Source of the DNA: Bacteroidia bacterium
Lineage (GTDB): Bacteria > Bacteroidota > Bacteroidia > CAIKAF01
Assembly (NCBI GenBank): GCA_016742095.1
Contig: JACVCJ010000024.1
Span: 1-57,906 of the forward strand
Length of the DNA: 57,906 nucleotides
Direction: 5' to 3'
This document shows, piece by piece, positions 1 to 7,578 of this stretch (positions are counted from its first letter, which is position 1; every line of letters starts with the position of its first letter). Under the pieces are notes generated by a model. The model did no database searches. It was not told the DNA's origin and saw only the letters and a list, made by a program, of their open reading frames with translations. The position numbers and the translations under genes were made by a program.

Positions 1-137
1 GGGTATGCCCGTACCGTGCCGGGTTGTAATCCCAGGTACTGCATTTCGCGTATCCATTGCAGGGGCGAGGGGCCTTTTATAAAAATGCCGCCTGCCGGGT
101 ATATATTGCCGCTGTGCTGTTTAATGCGTAATTCCAT
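1..137 (-). CDS. 5' end of a further component of the MoxR-vWA-bpX operon (partial)
   Basis: The frame opens with ATG at 137 and stays open for 45 complete codons to the window edge. It begins MELRIKQHSGNIYPAGG and continues through a short segment containing KGPSPLQW and YLGLQPG. The start lies inside the last 17 bases of the upstream vWA gene, the same overlapping arrangement that links every gene of this operon, so it is very likely a translationally coupled next member. MoxR-vWA-beta-propeller loci usually carry several bpX proteins in a row, so another bpX-type protein is the natural guess. Only the N-terminus is visible, which is not enough to assign a subfamily. Confidence 0.7.
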   Translation of the reverse strand, partial: MELRIKQHSGNIYPAGGIFIKGPSPLQWIREMQYLGLQPGTVRAY

Positions 138-2442
138 ACGATAAGATGCGTTGAATAAAAGGTTGAAGGTAACGCTGGCTGAATTCGCCTGCCGGCAGAC
201 TGAGCGTAGGCGTGCCGTCTTTATCGGGATGGTAATAATCCGAGCCGCAGAAACTGTTACCGGCCGCCAGGCCCAGGTCCGATTCCAGTACGCTGGGTAT
301 CCAGATGTCCGGGATGTTCAGGTCGCTGCTCTGCAGGTGCAGCATGCCTGTGCGCTGTACGCGTATACGGCTGCCGTCGTGGAAACGGAACAACAGGCGG
401 TTCTCCGTGGCGGCGGGTATCTGTGGGGTACAGTCTGTGCCGGCAGCTTCAAAACGTATGGTTTCGCCGGCGGATAATTCATGGTTATTCACGACCAGTG
501 TGCCCTTGCTGCTGATGAATATACGTGAAATGTTCTTCAGTACGGGATGAAAGGTACTGCTTACCCTAAATGCGTCCTGGTACTGCTGTTCGCGCTGCCG
601 GTATACCCGTATCATTTCTTTGTCCGGCGGGCCTTCGGTCTTTTCGATACTGCCGCTTTCGGGATCGATCTTCCAGCTCCATTTTGCATGCAGGTAGTAA
701 AAATGATCTTCGTGGAAAATGAAGTTCTGAAAGGAAGAGAACTGCCAGTCGGGAAACGGTATTTTTTTCAGGTGCCGTTGTCCGGTATCGATCAGGGTAA
801 TTTCCATGTTACGGGCATGGAAGATCAGCAGGTACAGGCTGCCGTTCTGCATGCGGCCCATTTCCATAGAGGTAGTAATGTAAGGCAGTTCATGGTACAC
901 CATTTCCCAGCCTTTACGGTTGCTGAGGCTGCCGGTATCGTAGGTACGCAGGATGCTTTTTTCGTTGTTGATATGATACAGTTGATGGTCCACGGGGATC
1001 TGCCTGCGTACGGAATGCTGGCCGGGATAGAGGAGAGGGCATACTTCTCCGGCGGGTTCCGCGGGGGCACTGCCCAGGGGCTTTTTCTTCGGCGGATTCC
1101 AGAGCTCTTCCAGGGGCAGGCGGATGGTCTGTATAAAGCGCAGACTGTTCTGCATACGTTTGTACAGGCTCACTTCGCCCGTCAGGTCTGTATGTATCCG
1201 GTAGCGTATGCGGTCCGGGTTCTCCTGGAGTACTTTCTGCATTTCGGGGCGTTTCAGCACCTCGCGCGTACTAATGAGCATCAGTTCCATTTTTTGTCCC
1301 TTATGTTCATCCAGGAATTGCTGCAGACCCTGTGCCGGGTGCAATACGGCTTCCACCTTCTGCATACCGTCGATGATGTCTGCGATCTCCCCGAATTGTG
1401 TTTCCGTACAGCTTTCTCCCAGCAGGAAGGCCCGGCAGCAGATATCGGTCTTCGGATGCCGGGCTATGGCCAGCATCAGGGCATGGGCAATGATCTTGGG
1501 CGTGCCCCAGTTTTTCAGAGAGATGTCCAGCAGGATGATGCGCTCCAGGTCGTTCGATTCCGGCGGTACCTCCCGGTGCAGGTACAGGGCCTCGTTATTG
1601 GCCAGGCGCGAGAGAAAAAGCAGGTCGTCATTGGCATATTCGCTGATGAGCAGCCGGTCGTAATCGCCTTTGTTCGTAAGGTCGGACACACCGCCCATCG
1701 GCTGCATGCTGGGCAGGGTATTGTGAAACGGAATGCTGAGTCCCGACCAGATACGGCGGATGAGGCTTCCCGCATGAAAAGTGCGGGGATCGCGTTCCAG
1801 TTCTTCCACGAAATCTCCGGGGACGGTATCTGTTTCCGCGGCGTCGGGCAGGGGAAAGGCTTCGGCGTCCAGGTCGGGTACGCCGGCCATGGCGTTCAGT
1901 ATCTTTTCCGGGCTGGGGTAACGGCGATGCAGCAGGGCCATGGTGCGGCATTCCTGTTCAAAAGCCACGGTAGTGTTCGGGCGGAGTTGATTTAATTTCC
2001 CGCCCGTAAGCCGTCCTTCGTTGTATTGTTTCAGCAGTTGCCGCAGCATTCTGGCCGACTGCTGGTTATGGCATTTTTCAAAAATGGTGCGGAACAGCAG
2101 CAGCTTGCGTTCCCCGCTTTTATAGGAGGCGGGCAGGCTGCCCAGCGTTTTCATGAAGGCAATGCAGGGCTCCATATCGTTGCGGGTATGTCCTTCGATA
2201 TGGGCAGACATAATATCTTCCACCTGCTGTATGAGTACGTTCGAAACGGGATTGGTAGCCGCAATGCACATCAGCAGGGCCCCGAAGGGCGGAATGCCTT
2301 CCGGTGAAAGGTAAGAAAGTATATGCATCACGTGTTCGCGGTAGGCAATGGTCATGCCGTTGCGCACGGCAATTACACCTTCGTTCTCTTCCCATACCCA
2401 GAAGTCGGTTCCCCTGGCCTGTAAAAATTCGTAAAGACTCAT
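121..2442 (-). CDS. vWA-domain / C-terminal beta-propeller-like protein of a MoxR-vWA-bpX ternary system
   Basis: A 773-residue protein. The start at 2442 is chosen because its ATG overlaps the TGA of the upstream gene as ATGA; a longer open frame to 2547 lies inside that gene. Residues 1-250 are mostly helical. Residues 250-290 hold a GGVSDLTNKGDYDRLL segment that I associate with vWA proteins of MoxR systems. Residues 300-420 look like a vWA fold with a degenerate metal site, DISLK at 306-310 instead of DxSxS. From about 450 to the end the sequence is rich in beta strands and aromatic residues, as expected for a beta-propeller (bpX) domain. There is no signal peptide, so it is probably cytoplasmic and a partner of the MoxR ATPase two genes upstream. 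Substrate and output are unknown. Confidence 0.72.
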   Translation of the reverse strand: MSLYEFLQARGTDFWVWEENEGVIAVRNGMTIAYREHVMHILSYLSPEGIPPFGALLMCIAATNPVSNVLIQQVEDIMSAHIEGHTRNDMEPCIAFMKTLGSLPASYKSGERKLLLFRTIFEKCHNQQSARMLRQLLKQYNEGRLTGGKLNQLRPNTTVAFEQECRTMALLHRRYPSPEKILNAMAGVPDLDAEAFPLPDAAETDTVPGDFVEELERDPRTFHAGSLIRRIWSGLSIPFHNTLPSMQPMGGVSDLTNKGDYDRLLISEYANDDLLFLSRLANNEALYLHREVPPESNDLERIILLDISLKNWGTPKIIAHALMLAIARHPKTDICCRAFLLGESCTETQFGEIADIIDGMQKVEAVLHPAQGLQQFLDEHKGQKMELMLISTREVLKRPEMQKVLQENPDRIRYRIHTDLTGEVSLYKRMQNSLRFIQTIRLPLEELWNPPKKKPLGSAPAEPAGEVCPLLYPGQHSVRRQIPVDHQLYHINNEKSILRTYDTGSLSNRKGWEMVYHELPYITTSMEMGRMQNGSLYLLIFHARNMEITLIDTGQRHLKKIPFPDWQFSSFQNFIFHEDHFYYLHAKWSWKIDPESGSIEKTEGPPDKEMIRVYRQREQQYQDAFRVSSTFHPVLKNISRIFISSKGTLVVNNHELSAGETIRFEAAGTDCTPQIPAATENRLLFRFHDGSRIRVQRTGMLHLQSSDLNIPDIWIPSVLESDLGLAAGNSFCGSDYYHPDKDGTPTLSLPAGEFSQRYLQPFIQRILSYGITH

Positions 2443-3182
2443 AGGCCCGGGTTTTTCATGGTTTCTATGCTCAGGCGGAAGGAGCCCGTACGGAGCGGTT
2501 TTATATCCTTTTTCGCTACGCGGAACCAGCTTCCGGGTTCGTCCCATACGATCCAGCTGTCGTTATCCGGGTCCAGCCGTCGGTTGATCACGTCGCCGAG
2601 TACCTGCCATTCAAGATCATAACCGGCCGGCAACAGCTGGTTGTTCCTGCGCCAGTATACATTACCCGGTAAGGGCAGCAGGGGTGTACCGGTGATCAGT
2701 GCCTTGTGTGCCCCGGCAAGCGTCCATTGCAGGTTTTGCAGGCGTATGGCGGGAGCGCTGTGCATATATTTTTCCAGTGCCGTTACATCAGTAAGCAGGG
2801 CAAAGGCTTCGTATTCTTCTTCGGAAGGGACCAGCTGTATACGTATCGTTTCTGTTACGGCGGCTATGGGCGTGCGTGCCGGCAGTTGCAGGGGCAGTCC
2901 GCGTTCGATGGGTGTCCAGAGCACCGTGGGTACCGTGGTTTCGGGCAGCAGGCTTCCTTCGGGAAAAAGATTCCGGCCCGACTGATAATAGAGTTTTTTA
3001 GAGGGAATAGAACGGATATCGGTACTTTGCAGCTGTTCTGCACTGAGGTCGCGGACCCAGATGTCGTTTCCGTCGAAGGCGATCTTCAGGTTGCTCCAGT
3101 GCCGGATACGGCCGAGCAGGTCTGCCTGTTCCGTACCTATGCGCATAAAATGCGTCAGATCGTCTGCAGGATTTGCTGCCAT
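2439..3182 (-). CDS. bpX0-like component of a MoxR-vWA-bpX ternary system
   Basis: A 247-residue cytoplasmic-looking protein. The start at 3182 overlaps the end of the MoxR gene by 28 bases and has GAAGG a few bases upstream; an internal ATG at 3146 is possible. The visible pattern is an early IWVRDL strand, then a segment with GRNLFPEGSLLPET and PTVLWTPIERGLPLQLP. As I recall it, this fits the Pfam family 'MoxR-vWA-beta-propeller ternary system domain bpX0'. It sits between MoxR and the vWA protein and overlaps both, which implies stoichiometric co-expression. In these systems it is thought to be an adaptor between ATPase and effector or propeller parts, but nothing here shows a catalytic site. 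The family call rests on pattern memory plus context. Confidence 0.62.
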   Translation of the reverse strand: MAANPADDLTHFMRIGTEQADLLGRIRHWSNLKIAFDGNDIWVRDLSAEQLQSTDIRSIPSKKLYYQSGRNLFPEGSLLPETTVPTVLWTPIERGLPLQLPARTPIAAVTETIRIQLVPSEEEYEAFALLTDVTALEKYMHSAPAIRLQNLQWTLAGAHKALITGTPLLPLPGNVYWRRNNQLLPAGYDLEWQVLGDVINRRLDPDNDSWIVWDEPGSWFRVAKKDIKPLRTGSFRLSIETMKNPGL

Positions 3183-4285
3183 AAGCCTTCAATTTCGGTT
3201 TGTACGAACTGTTTGTGCTCGCTGTTGCGGATCCAGTTGCAGCGGGTCTGTACATAGCGCAGTTTATCCTTGATGATGTTCTGTTCCTCGAAGGAAAGGC
3301 TTTCGTCGTTCCAGCGCCCGCGCAGCAGCTGCACTTCCCGGATCAGTTCCTCGGCATTGGGTACCTTGTTGAAACGCGCCTGAGGATGGGCTCCGGGACT
3401 GTCGTCCTTTTCGATGATCCCGTCGATGATGCCGGCCAGGATCTCGATCTGTTCTTCGGTGTCCCAGATGTATTTCAGCACCCAGAGGTCAGAGAGAATG
3501 GCTTCCGTACGTCCGCAGAGCACGGCGCTGGCTGCCAGCAGGTTCTGTATCTTAACGGCGCGGCGGTCCGACACTTTTATACCCGTATTGCGCAGGTTGT
3601 GCACCAGGTCTACGTATTTGCCGCGTATGGGCGAAAGGTCCACATGGCGGCACTGGCGCTGCAGTTCTTTTATCTCGTCGGGATGTATGCCGGGGCGTTC
3701 CCCGCCGTTCCGGTGTTCCAGTGCCCAGCCGGCCAGCAGTACCTGTTCCAGCAGGTCGGTATCGGCATAGTCGCAGCGTACGCGCAGCAGAAAACGGTCC
3801 AGCAGGGCGTTCAGCGCCTCGTCTTCGGGCAGTACGTTGCTGGCGCCCACGAACATGAGTGCAGGCAGTTTGCGGGTCTCTTTGCCGCGGCGGAAGATCC
3901 TTTCGTTCAGGGCCATCAGCAGACTGTTCAGGATGGCGCTGTTGGCGTTGAATATCTCGTCCAGGAACACCAGGGAGGCTTCCGGCATCATGCCTTCGGT
4001 ATTGGTCACCAGTTCCCCTTCCTTAAGCCGCCGGATATCGAAAGGGCCAAACAGTTCGTTGGGTTCGGTAAAGCGGGTGAGCAGGTATTCGAAATTGCGT
4101 CCTTCTTCCACGCAGCCCGAAAGCTGGCGTACAATGGCGCTTTTGGCCGTGCCGGGAGGGCCCAGCAGGAAAATATTCTCACTGGCCACCAGGCTGATGC
4201 CCAGCAGATCGATGATCTCGTTCTTGCCTACAAAGGAGGCTTTTACATAGTTCAGTACCTCGTTCAGTTTTTCTGTATGGTTCAT
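3155..4285 (-). CDS. MoxR-family AAA+ ATPase of the bpX ternary system
   Basis: A 376-residue AAA+ ATPase of the MoxR/RavA group. Walker A is GPPGTAKS at 42-49, Walker B LVFLDE at 105-110, sensor 1 near 146-150 (VGASN), the arginine-finger helix LLDRFLLR at 161-168, and a likely sensor 2 region around SDRRAVK at 239-245. The C-terminal 90 residues are helical and charged. MoxR ATPases are chaperone-like motors that typically work with vWA-domain partners, and such a partner is encoded two genes downstream. The start overlaps the upstream stop as ATGA. All ATPase motifs are intact, so the protein should be active. No transmembrane segment or signal peptide is seen. Confidence 0.92.
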   Translation of the reverse strand: MNHTEKLNEVLNYVKASFVGKNEIIDLLGISLVASENIFLLGPPGTAKSAIVRQLSGCVEEGRNFEYLLTRFTEPNELFGPFDIRRLKEGELVTNTEGMMPEASLVFLDEIFNANSAILNSLLMALNERIFRRGKETRKLPALMFVGASNVLPEDEALNALLDRFLLRVRCDYADTDLLEQVLLAGWALEHRNGGERPGIHPDEIKELQRQCRHVDLSPIRGKYVDLVHNLRNTGIKVSDRRAVKIQNLLAASAVLCGRTEAILSDLWVLKYIWDTEEQIEILAGIIDGIIEKDDSPGAHPQARFNKVPNAEELIREVQLLRGRWNDESLSFEEQNIIKDKLRYVQTRCNWIRNSEHKQFVQTEIEGLWQQILQTI

Positions 4286-4917
4286 AGTTCTGTACGTGTG
4301 TTAAAGCCGGGCCAGAATACTTCGTCGTATATGCCGAGGGCATTGCGTACGGCGGGTTCCAGACCGGGGAGAAGCGCCGTTTTTTTTCGGCGGCAGGTTA
4401 TGATGCGGTTTATGTATAATTGTTTCAGGCAGGGGTTGTGCAGCACAGGCTGCAGGTCGGCGTCCTCCGGGGTTTCGTGCAGGACCAGGCCCGAATAGTG
4501 CCAGTGTTGCAGATGGGTTAAGAGCAGATTGTTCAGGGGGTCGAGCGGGTCGATCAGCTGAAGCTGCTGCAACACATCGGGCAGGAATCGCAGGCAGAGA
4601 TCGGCAGAGAGCAGGGCAGCCGCATCGGTGTTCCCTTCGTATGCCGGAAGTAAAGCGGGCAGGTCGGCACTTTTGTGTTCGCGGTACAGCAGTACCTGTG
4701 CGGCAATATACAGGGTATGTGCGGCCCAGCGTGCGGCATCGGCATCAAAGGCCGGGGCTTCGCCGGGATATTCCCTGCTTTCGGAGGCATATTCGCTCTG
4801 CAGGAATTCCAGTGTGGCCGCTTCATCTTCTGCGCTGATGCGGAGCAGGCGTGCATACAGGATCACTTCCTCGCTGCTGCGTAATGTACGGATCATGGAG
4901 TACAGCGGGAGATTCAT
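4282..4917 (-). CDS. Helical protein, first gene of the MoxR-vWA-bpX operon
   Basis: A 211-residue, mainly alpha-helical, acidic protein with no signal peptide and no catalytic motif that I recognise. It starts MNLPLYSMIRTLRSSEEVILYARLL and has leucine-rich helices around residues 80-150 (LLTHLQHWHYSG). Its stop overlaps the MoxR start by four bases (ATGA), so it belongs to the system rather than merely neighbouring it. Small helical accessory proteins encoded next to MoxR are common in these loci and may load or regulate the ATPase; that role is inference. No clear TAnnTTTG promoter was found in the 115-base gap upstream. It could also be a diverged TPR-like or adaptor protein. Confidence 0.6.
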   Translation of the reverse strand: MNLPLYSMIRTLRSSEEVILYARLLRISAEDEAATLEFLQSEYASESREYPGEAPAFDADAARWAAHTLYIAAQVLLYREHKSADLPALLPAYEGNTDAAALLSADLCLRFLPDVLQQLQLIDPLDPLNNLLLTHLQHWHYSGLVLHETPEDADLQPVLHNPCLKQLYINRIITCRRKKTALLPGLEPAVRNALGIYDEVFWPGFNTRTEL

Positions 4918-5032
4918 GCCAAAGAAAGGGATAGCACAGGTTTCATGTGATAGTTACGTTCTTAAGGGGCTAAAATACTTAAATTGAACGGTGTCTGCAA
5001 AATAAAGTATATAAATAACAGGGCTGAATTCT

Positions 5033-5677
5033 TCAGAAAAGTGTATCCAGTTCCTGCTGTATGTTTTGCCGGGCGCGACTTTCGTATGCCGTACGGAAAT
5101 AAAGCGTTTTAAAAATAAAAGGCATTTCCAGGAAATGCTGCAATACTTTTTTACGGCCCGGACCGTATACAGGATCGGGATATATAGCGTATTCTCTGCG
5201 TACCTGTGCGGCGTAGGTGCGGTACTGTTCCGGGCTGCTGCCCAGTATGCTCAGGTCGGCATCGGTAAAGAGATCGATATCTGTGTCACCGCTTGCTGTA
5301 TGACCTTTCGTGGCCAGGATCATCTGCCGGCAGCGTTCCATGCCCGTTGAAGGATATGCAAGTGCAGACAGGCGTTCCCGGGCCAGCTCCGCACTTTTTT
5401 CTTCATTGTCTTTCCGGCTGACCTTGTACACGATATCGTGGTAAAAAAGAGCGAACAGCAGGGTATCGGGATCGGAGAACCATTCTTTAACGGGTTCCAG
5501 AACGTTCAGCATCTGCTGCAGGTGTTGCAGTGTGTGGTAATGTCTGTCGGCTGCAGTATAGGCTTCCAGTAATTCGCTGCTGAAATTGCGTATACGCATC
5601 GGATCGTCCGTGTAACGCTCCAGTAATTTAGTATATATATCCATCGGTGCGGGCAGGCCGCCGGCAATTAATGACAT
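5033..5677 (-). CDS. HD-superfamily metal-dependent phosphohydrolase-like protein
   Basis: A protein of up to 214 residues resembling the 'predicted metal-dependent HD superfamily phosphohydrolase' group (COG4339). Metal ligands are visible as RHYHTLQHL (residues 45-53), FYHDIVY with the HD pair at 80-81, and a later acidic segment DLFTDADLS. The start at 5677 overlaps the upstream lipoprotein gene by 10 bases. An internal ATG at 5644 (MDIYTKLLERY) gives a family-like N-terminus and may be the true start. The substrate is unknown; family members are often annotated as N-methyl-D-aspartate receptor NMDAR2C-like or simply hypothetical. It is probably cotranscribed with the lipoprotein upstream and is separated from the bpX operon by 115 bases. 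Confidence 0.75.
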   Translation of the reverse strand: MSLIAGGLPAPMDIYTKLLERYTDDPMRIRNFSSELLEAYTAADRHYHTLQHLQQMLNVLEPVKEWFSDPDTLLFALFYHDIVYKVSRKDNEEKSAELARERLSALAYPSTGMERCRQMILATKGHTASGDTDIDLFTDADLSILGSSPEQYRTYAAQVRREYAIYPDPVYGPGRKKVLQHFLEMPFIFKTLYFRTAYESRARQNIQQELDTLF

Positions 5678-6117
5678 GGCTCTTTGCTAAGCTGTATTCC
5701 TTCTTTGAAAAGCACGTTGCGGCGGTCCGAAAACACGAATTTCATTTCGCGTTCCTCCATTTCGCCGTAACCTTCGGTGAGTGTATTTTCAGAGGCCAGG
5801 AAGATGACCTCGCGGATCGAGTTCACGCCTTCGGAAAGGTATCGGTAGTCGGCAAAGATCGTATCACCGGACACGGTACCCGTGATGGTGCCCGTATTAG
5901 CGTCCTTTTCGAAAAGATGGTAGCTGAGCTGCCCCGAGATCCGGTCTTTTTTCCGCTCAAAGCTGAGTACTACCGTATCCTTATTGGCAGTACTGCGGTA
6001 ACAGTACATACCGTCCCTGTTCTCTGCCGCCGGTGTTTCAGGAGTTTTACCGGCCGGACCTTTACCGCATGCGCCAAGCAGAAGCCCACTGCAGAGGTAC
6101 ACCAGTGCCTGTTTCAT
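5668..6117 (-). CDS. Small lipoprotein of unknown function
   Basis: A 149-residue lipoprotein. The start at 6117 is preferred over 6132 because AAAGGAAG lies just upstream and the product then begins with a clean signal peptide, MKQALVYLCSGLLLGAC, with the lipobox LGAC at the cleavage site. The mature part contains two or three beta strands with repeated 'xGTVSGDTIFAD'-type text and ends in a charged segment. This looks like a small beta-barrel or lipocalin-like fold that reports conditional expression or binding, but no specific family is recognised. It overlaps the HD gene downstream. Probable location is the outer-membrane periplasmic face. Confidence 0.75.
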   Translation of the reverse strand: MKQALVYLCSGLLLGACGKGPAGKTPETPAAENRDGMYCYRSTANKDTVVLSFERKKDRISGQLSYHLFEKDANTGTITGTVSGDTIFADYRYLSEGVNSIREVIFLASENTLTEGYGEMEEREMKFVFSDRRNVLFKEGIQLSKEPCH

Positions 6118-6278
6118 ATCGCTTCCTTTCATACGAACCTAAGATACGATTATTTGCCCGGACGGCAACGGATATTAGGGAAATTTAGGATGGAGCATAA
6201 AGCCTCCCGGAAATACCCGGAACGTACGGCTTTTTTATTTAGATAGAGAATATTAATTTACTATGTGGTAGAGTGTTT

Positions 6279-6303
6279 TATATTTGTATACGGCTTATAT
6301 TTG
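6279..6303 (+). promoter_or_regulatory. Tandem Bacteroidota -7 elements upstream of the repeat-containing T9SS cargo gene
   Basis: Two perfect TAnnTTTG matches, both TATATTTG, lie at 6279-6286 and 6296-6303, 17 bases apart. The second ends 21 bases before the ATG at 6325. No well-spaced TTTG -33 element was found for either, so this is a candidate rather than a firm promoter. Confidence 0.5.
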
Positions 6304-6324
6304 TACATAATAAATAATATACCT

Positions 6325-7575
6325 ATGAAATCCTCTTTTATACGAGTTCTTTGCGGTCTGCTGCTTTTTATTCCGGCATTGCTCAGCGCGCAGACCGAAT
6401 ACCTGGTAAAGATAAATCCGGCCGACGGTTCTTTTATAAAAATAGACAGTATACCGGGTGTGAAATGGATACTTAGTAACCCGGAATACGCCGCGCTGGA
6501 TTACAATGCACAGCGCTATACCTTCTGCGGCAGGTATGCTACGCCGGGAAATCATCTTTTCACCCTGGATGCGATTACCGCACAGGTACTGCATGCGCCT
6601 CCCTTCCCGGTCCTTGCCGACGCGCAGGATAATGTGATGAACCTGCACTACGACCAGCTTTCGGGTTTACTCTACGGCCTGCACTGGGACCATTCCGAAA
6701 ACCGGGAATACCTGGTACAGGTACACCCTGTAAACGGTAATTTTACCCTTATAGACAGTATACCGGGTGTGAAAATGATCATCTCTACTGCTTTTAACTC
6801 TGCACAGCACCGCTACATTGTGCATGGACTGGATGCTTCGGGCCAGGGTAAACTTTATTCTGTAGATGTAAATACGGGAACGGTTGTTTCATCACCGGCT
6901 TTTCCTCAACTTACTCCGCCGAATAAAATAACACATCTCATCTACAATAATACGCTCACAACACTCTACGGTCTGCTCTGGAACCATACAGAACAGCGTG
7001 AATACCTGGTACGTGTGGACGTACAGACCGGTGCGCACACTCTCATTGACAGTATCTCCGGACTGGCGGGCATACCGATGGGTGTGGACAATGTAACGCT
7101 GGATGAGATACAGGGCCGTTGCATCGTGGGCGGACTTAGTCACCAGGGCCAGAACCGGCTGTACACCATAGATTTGTCTACGGGAGCGGTGTTGCATGCG
7201 CCGCTGTTCCCCGGTCTTACCCCGCCCGACAATGTTATTAAAATGCGGGCCGGTCTTTCTAACGGAGATATAGTGGCCCTGCACTGGGAAAGCAAGACCG
7301 CTTCTGGGGTTTCGCTGGAAGAAAGCGCCACGCAGAACGCTCCGCTCCGGGTATTCCCGAACCCGTACAACGGACAGGCCATTGTACAGCTGGACAAAGA
7401 GCATGCGGAAATTTATTTTAGTATATACAATGCCGCAGGAGAGGAGGTACATTCCGGGAAACGGCAGCATGTGGCACAGATCGTGCTGGACCGGCGTTTG
7501 TCTGCCGGTGTGTATTTTATCCGGGTATGGGCGGCCGGCAGGGAACTGGGCACACAAAAACTGATCGCAGAGTAA
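6325..7575 (+). CDS. Secreted repeat protein with T9SS type A sorting domain
   Basis: A 416-residue protein starting at 6325, where the ATG begins a signal peptide, MKSSFIRVLCGLLLFIPALLSAQ. The body consists of three roughly 100-residue repeats, each opening with a variant of EYLVKINPADG and passing through IDSIPGVK. Each repeat contains a LYGLHWDH or similar strand, so the fold is likely a beta-propeller built from large units. The C-terminal 80 residues form a T9SS type A sorting domain (FPNPYNGQAIVQLD, then YFIRVWAAGRELG), so the protein is exported by the Por machinery and attached to or released from the surface. Ligand and function are not evident. The convergent neighbour begins 3 bases after the stop. 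Confidence 0.85.
   Translation: MKSSFIRVLCGLLLFIPALLSAQTEYLVKINPADGSFIKIDSIPGVKWILSNPEYAALDYNAQRYTFCGRYATPGNHLFTLDAITAQVLHAPPFPVLADAQDNVMNLHYDQLSGLLYGLHWDHSENREYLVQVHPVNGNFTLIDSIPGVKMIISTAFNSAQHRYIVHGLDASGQGKLYSVDVNTGTVVSSPAFPQLTPPNKITHLIYNNTLTTLYGLLWNHTEQREYLVRVDVQTGAHTLIDSISGLAGIPMGVDNVTLDEIQGRCIVGGLSHQGQNRLYTIDLSTGAVLHAPLFPGLTPPDNVIKMRAGLSNGDIVALHWESKTASGVSLEESATQNAPLRVFPNPYNGQAIVQLDKEHAEIYFSIYNAAGEEVHSGKRQHVAQIVLDRRLSAGVYFIRVWAAGRELGTQKLIAE
6442..6774 (+). repeat. Intragenic direct repeat (24 identical bases, 309 bases apart)
   Basis: The same 24 bases, beginning ATAGACAGTATACC, occur at 6442-6465 and 6751-6774, in the same reading frame and 103 codons apart. A diverged third copy begins near 7047. 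Identity at the nucleotide level suggests recent duplication or gene conversion between repeat units of the encoded propeller-like protein. Confidence 0.8.
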
Positions 7576-7578
7576 GGG

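Noticed and set aside
547-1995. Long plus-strand open frame (482 codons) opposite the vWA gene
   Set aside because: It is the antisense shadow of a coding gene. The minus strand here shows a start/stop overlap and recognisable domains, while this frame has no domain pattern.
6199-6237. Hairpin AAGCC...GGCTT followed by T run upstream of 6325
   Set aside because: Only five paired bases and no gene ends on the plus strand before it, so it has no role as a terminator that I can support.
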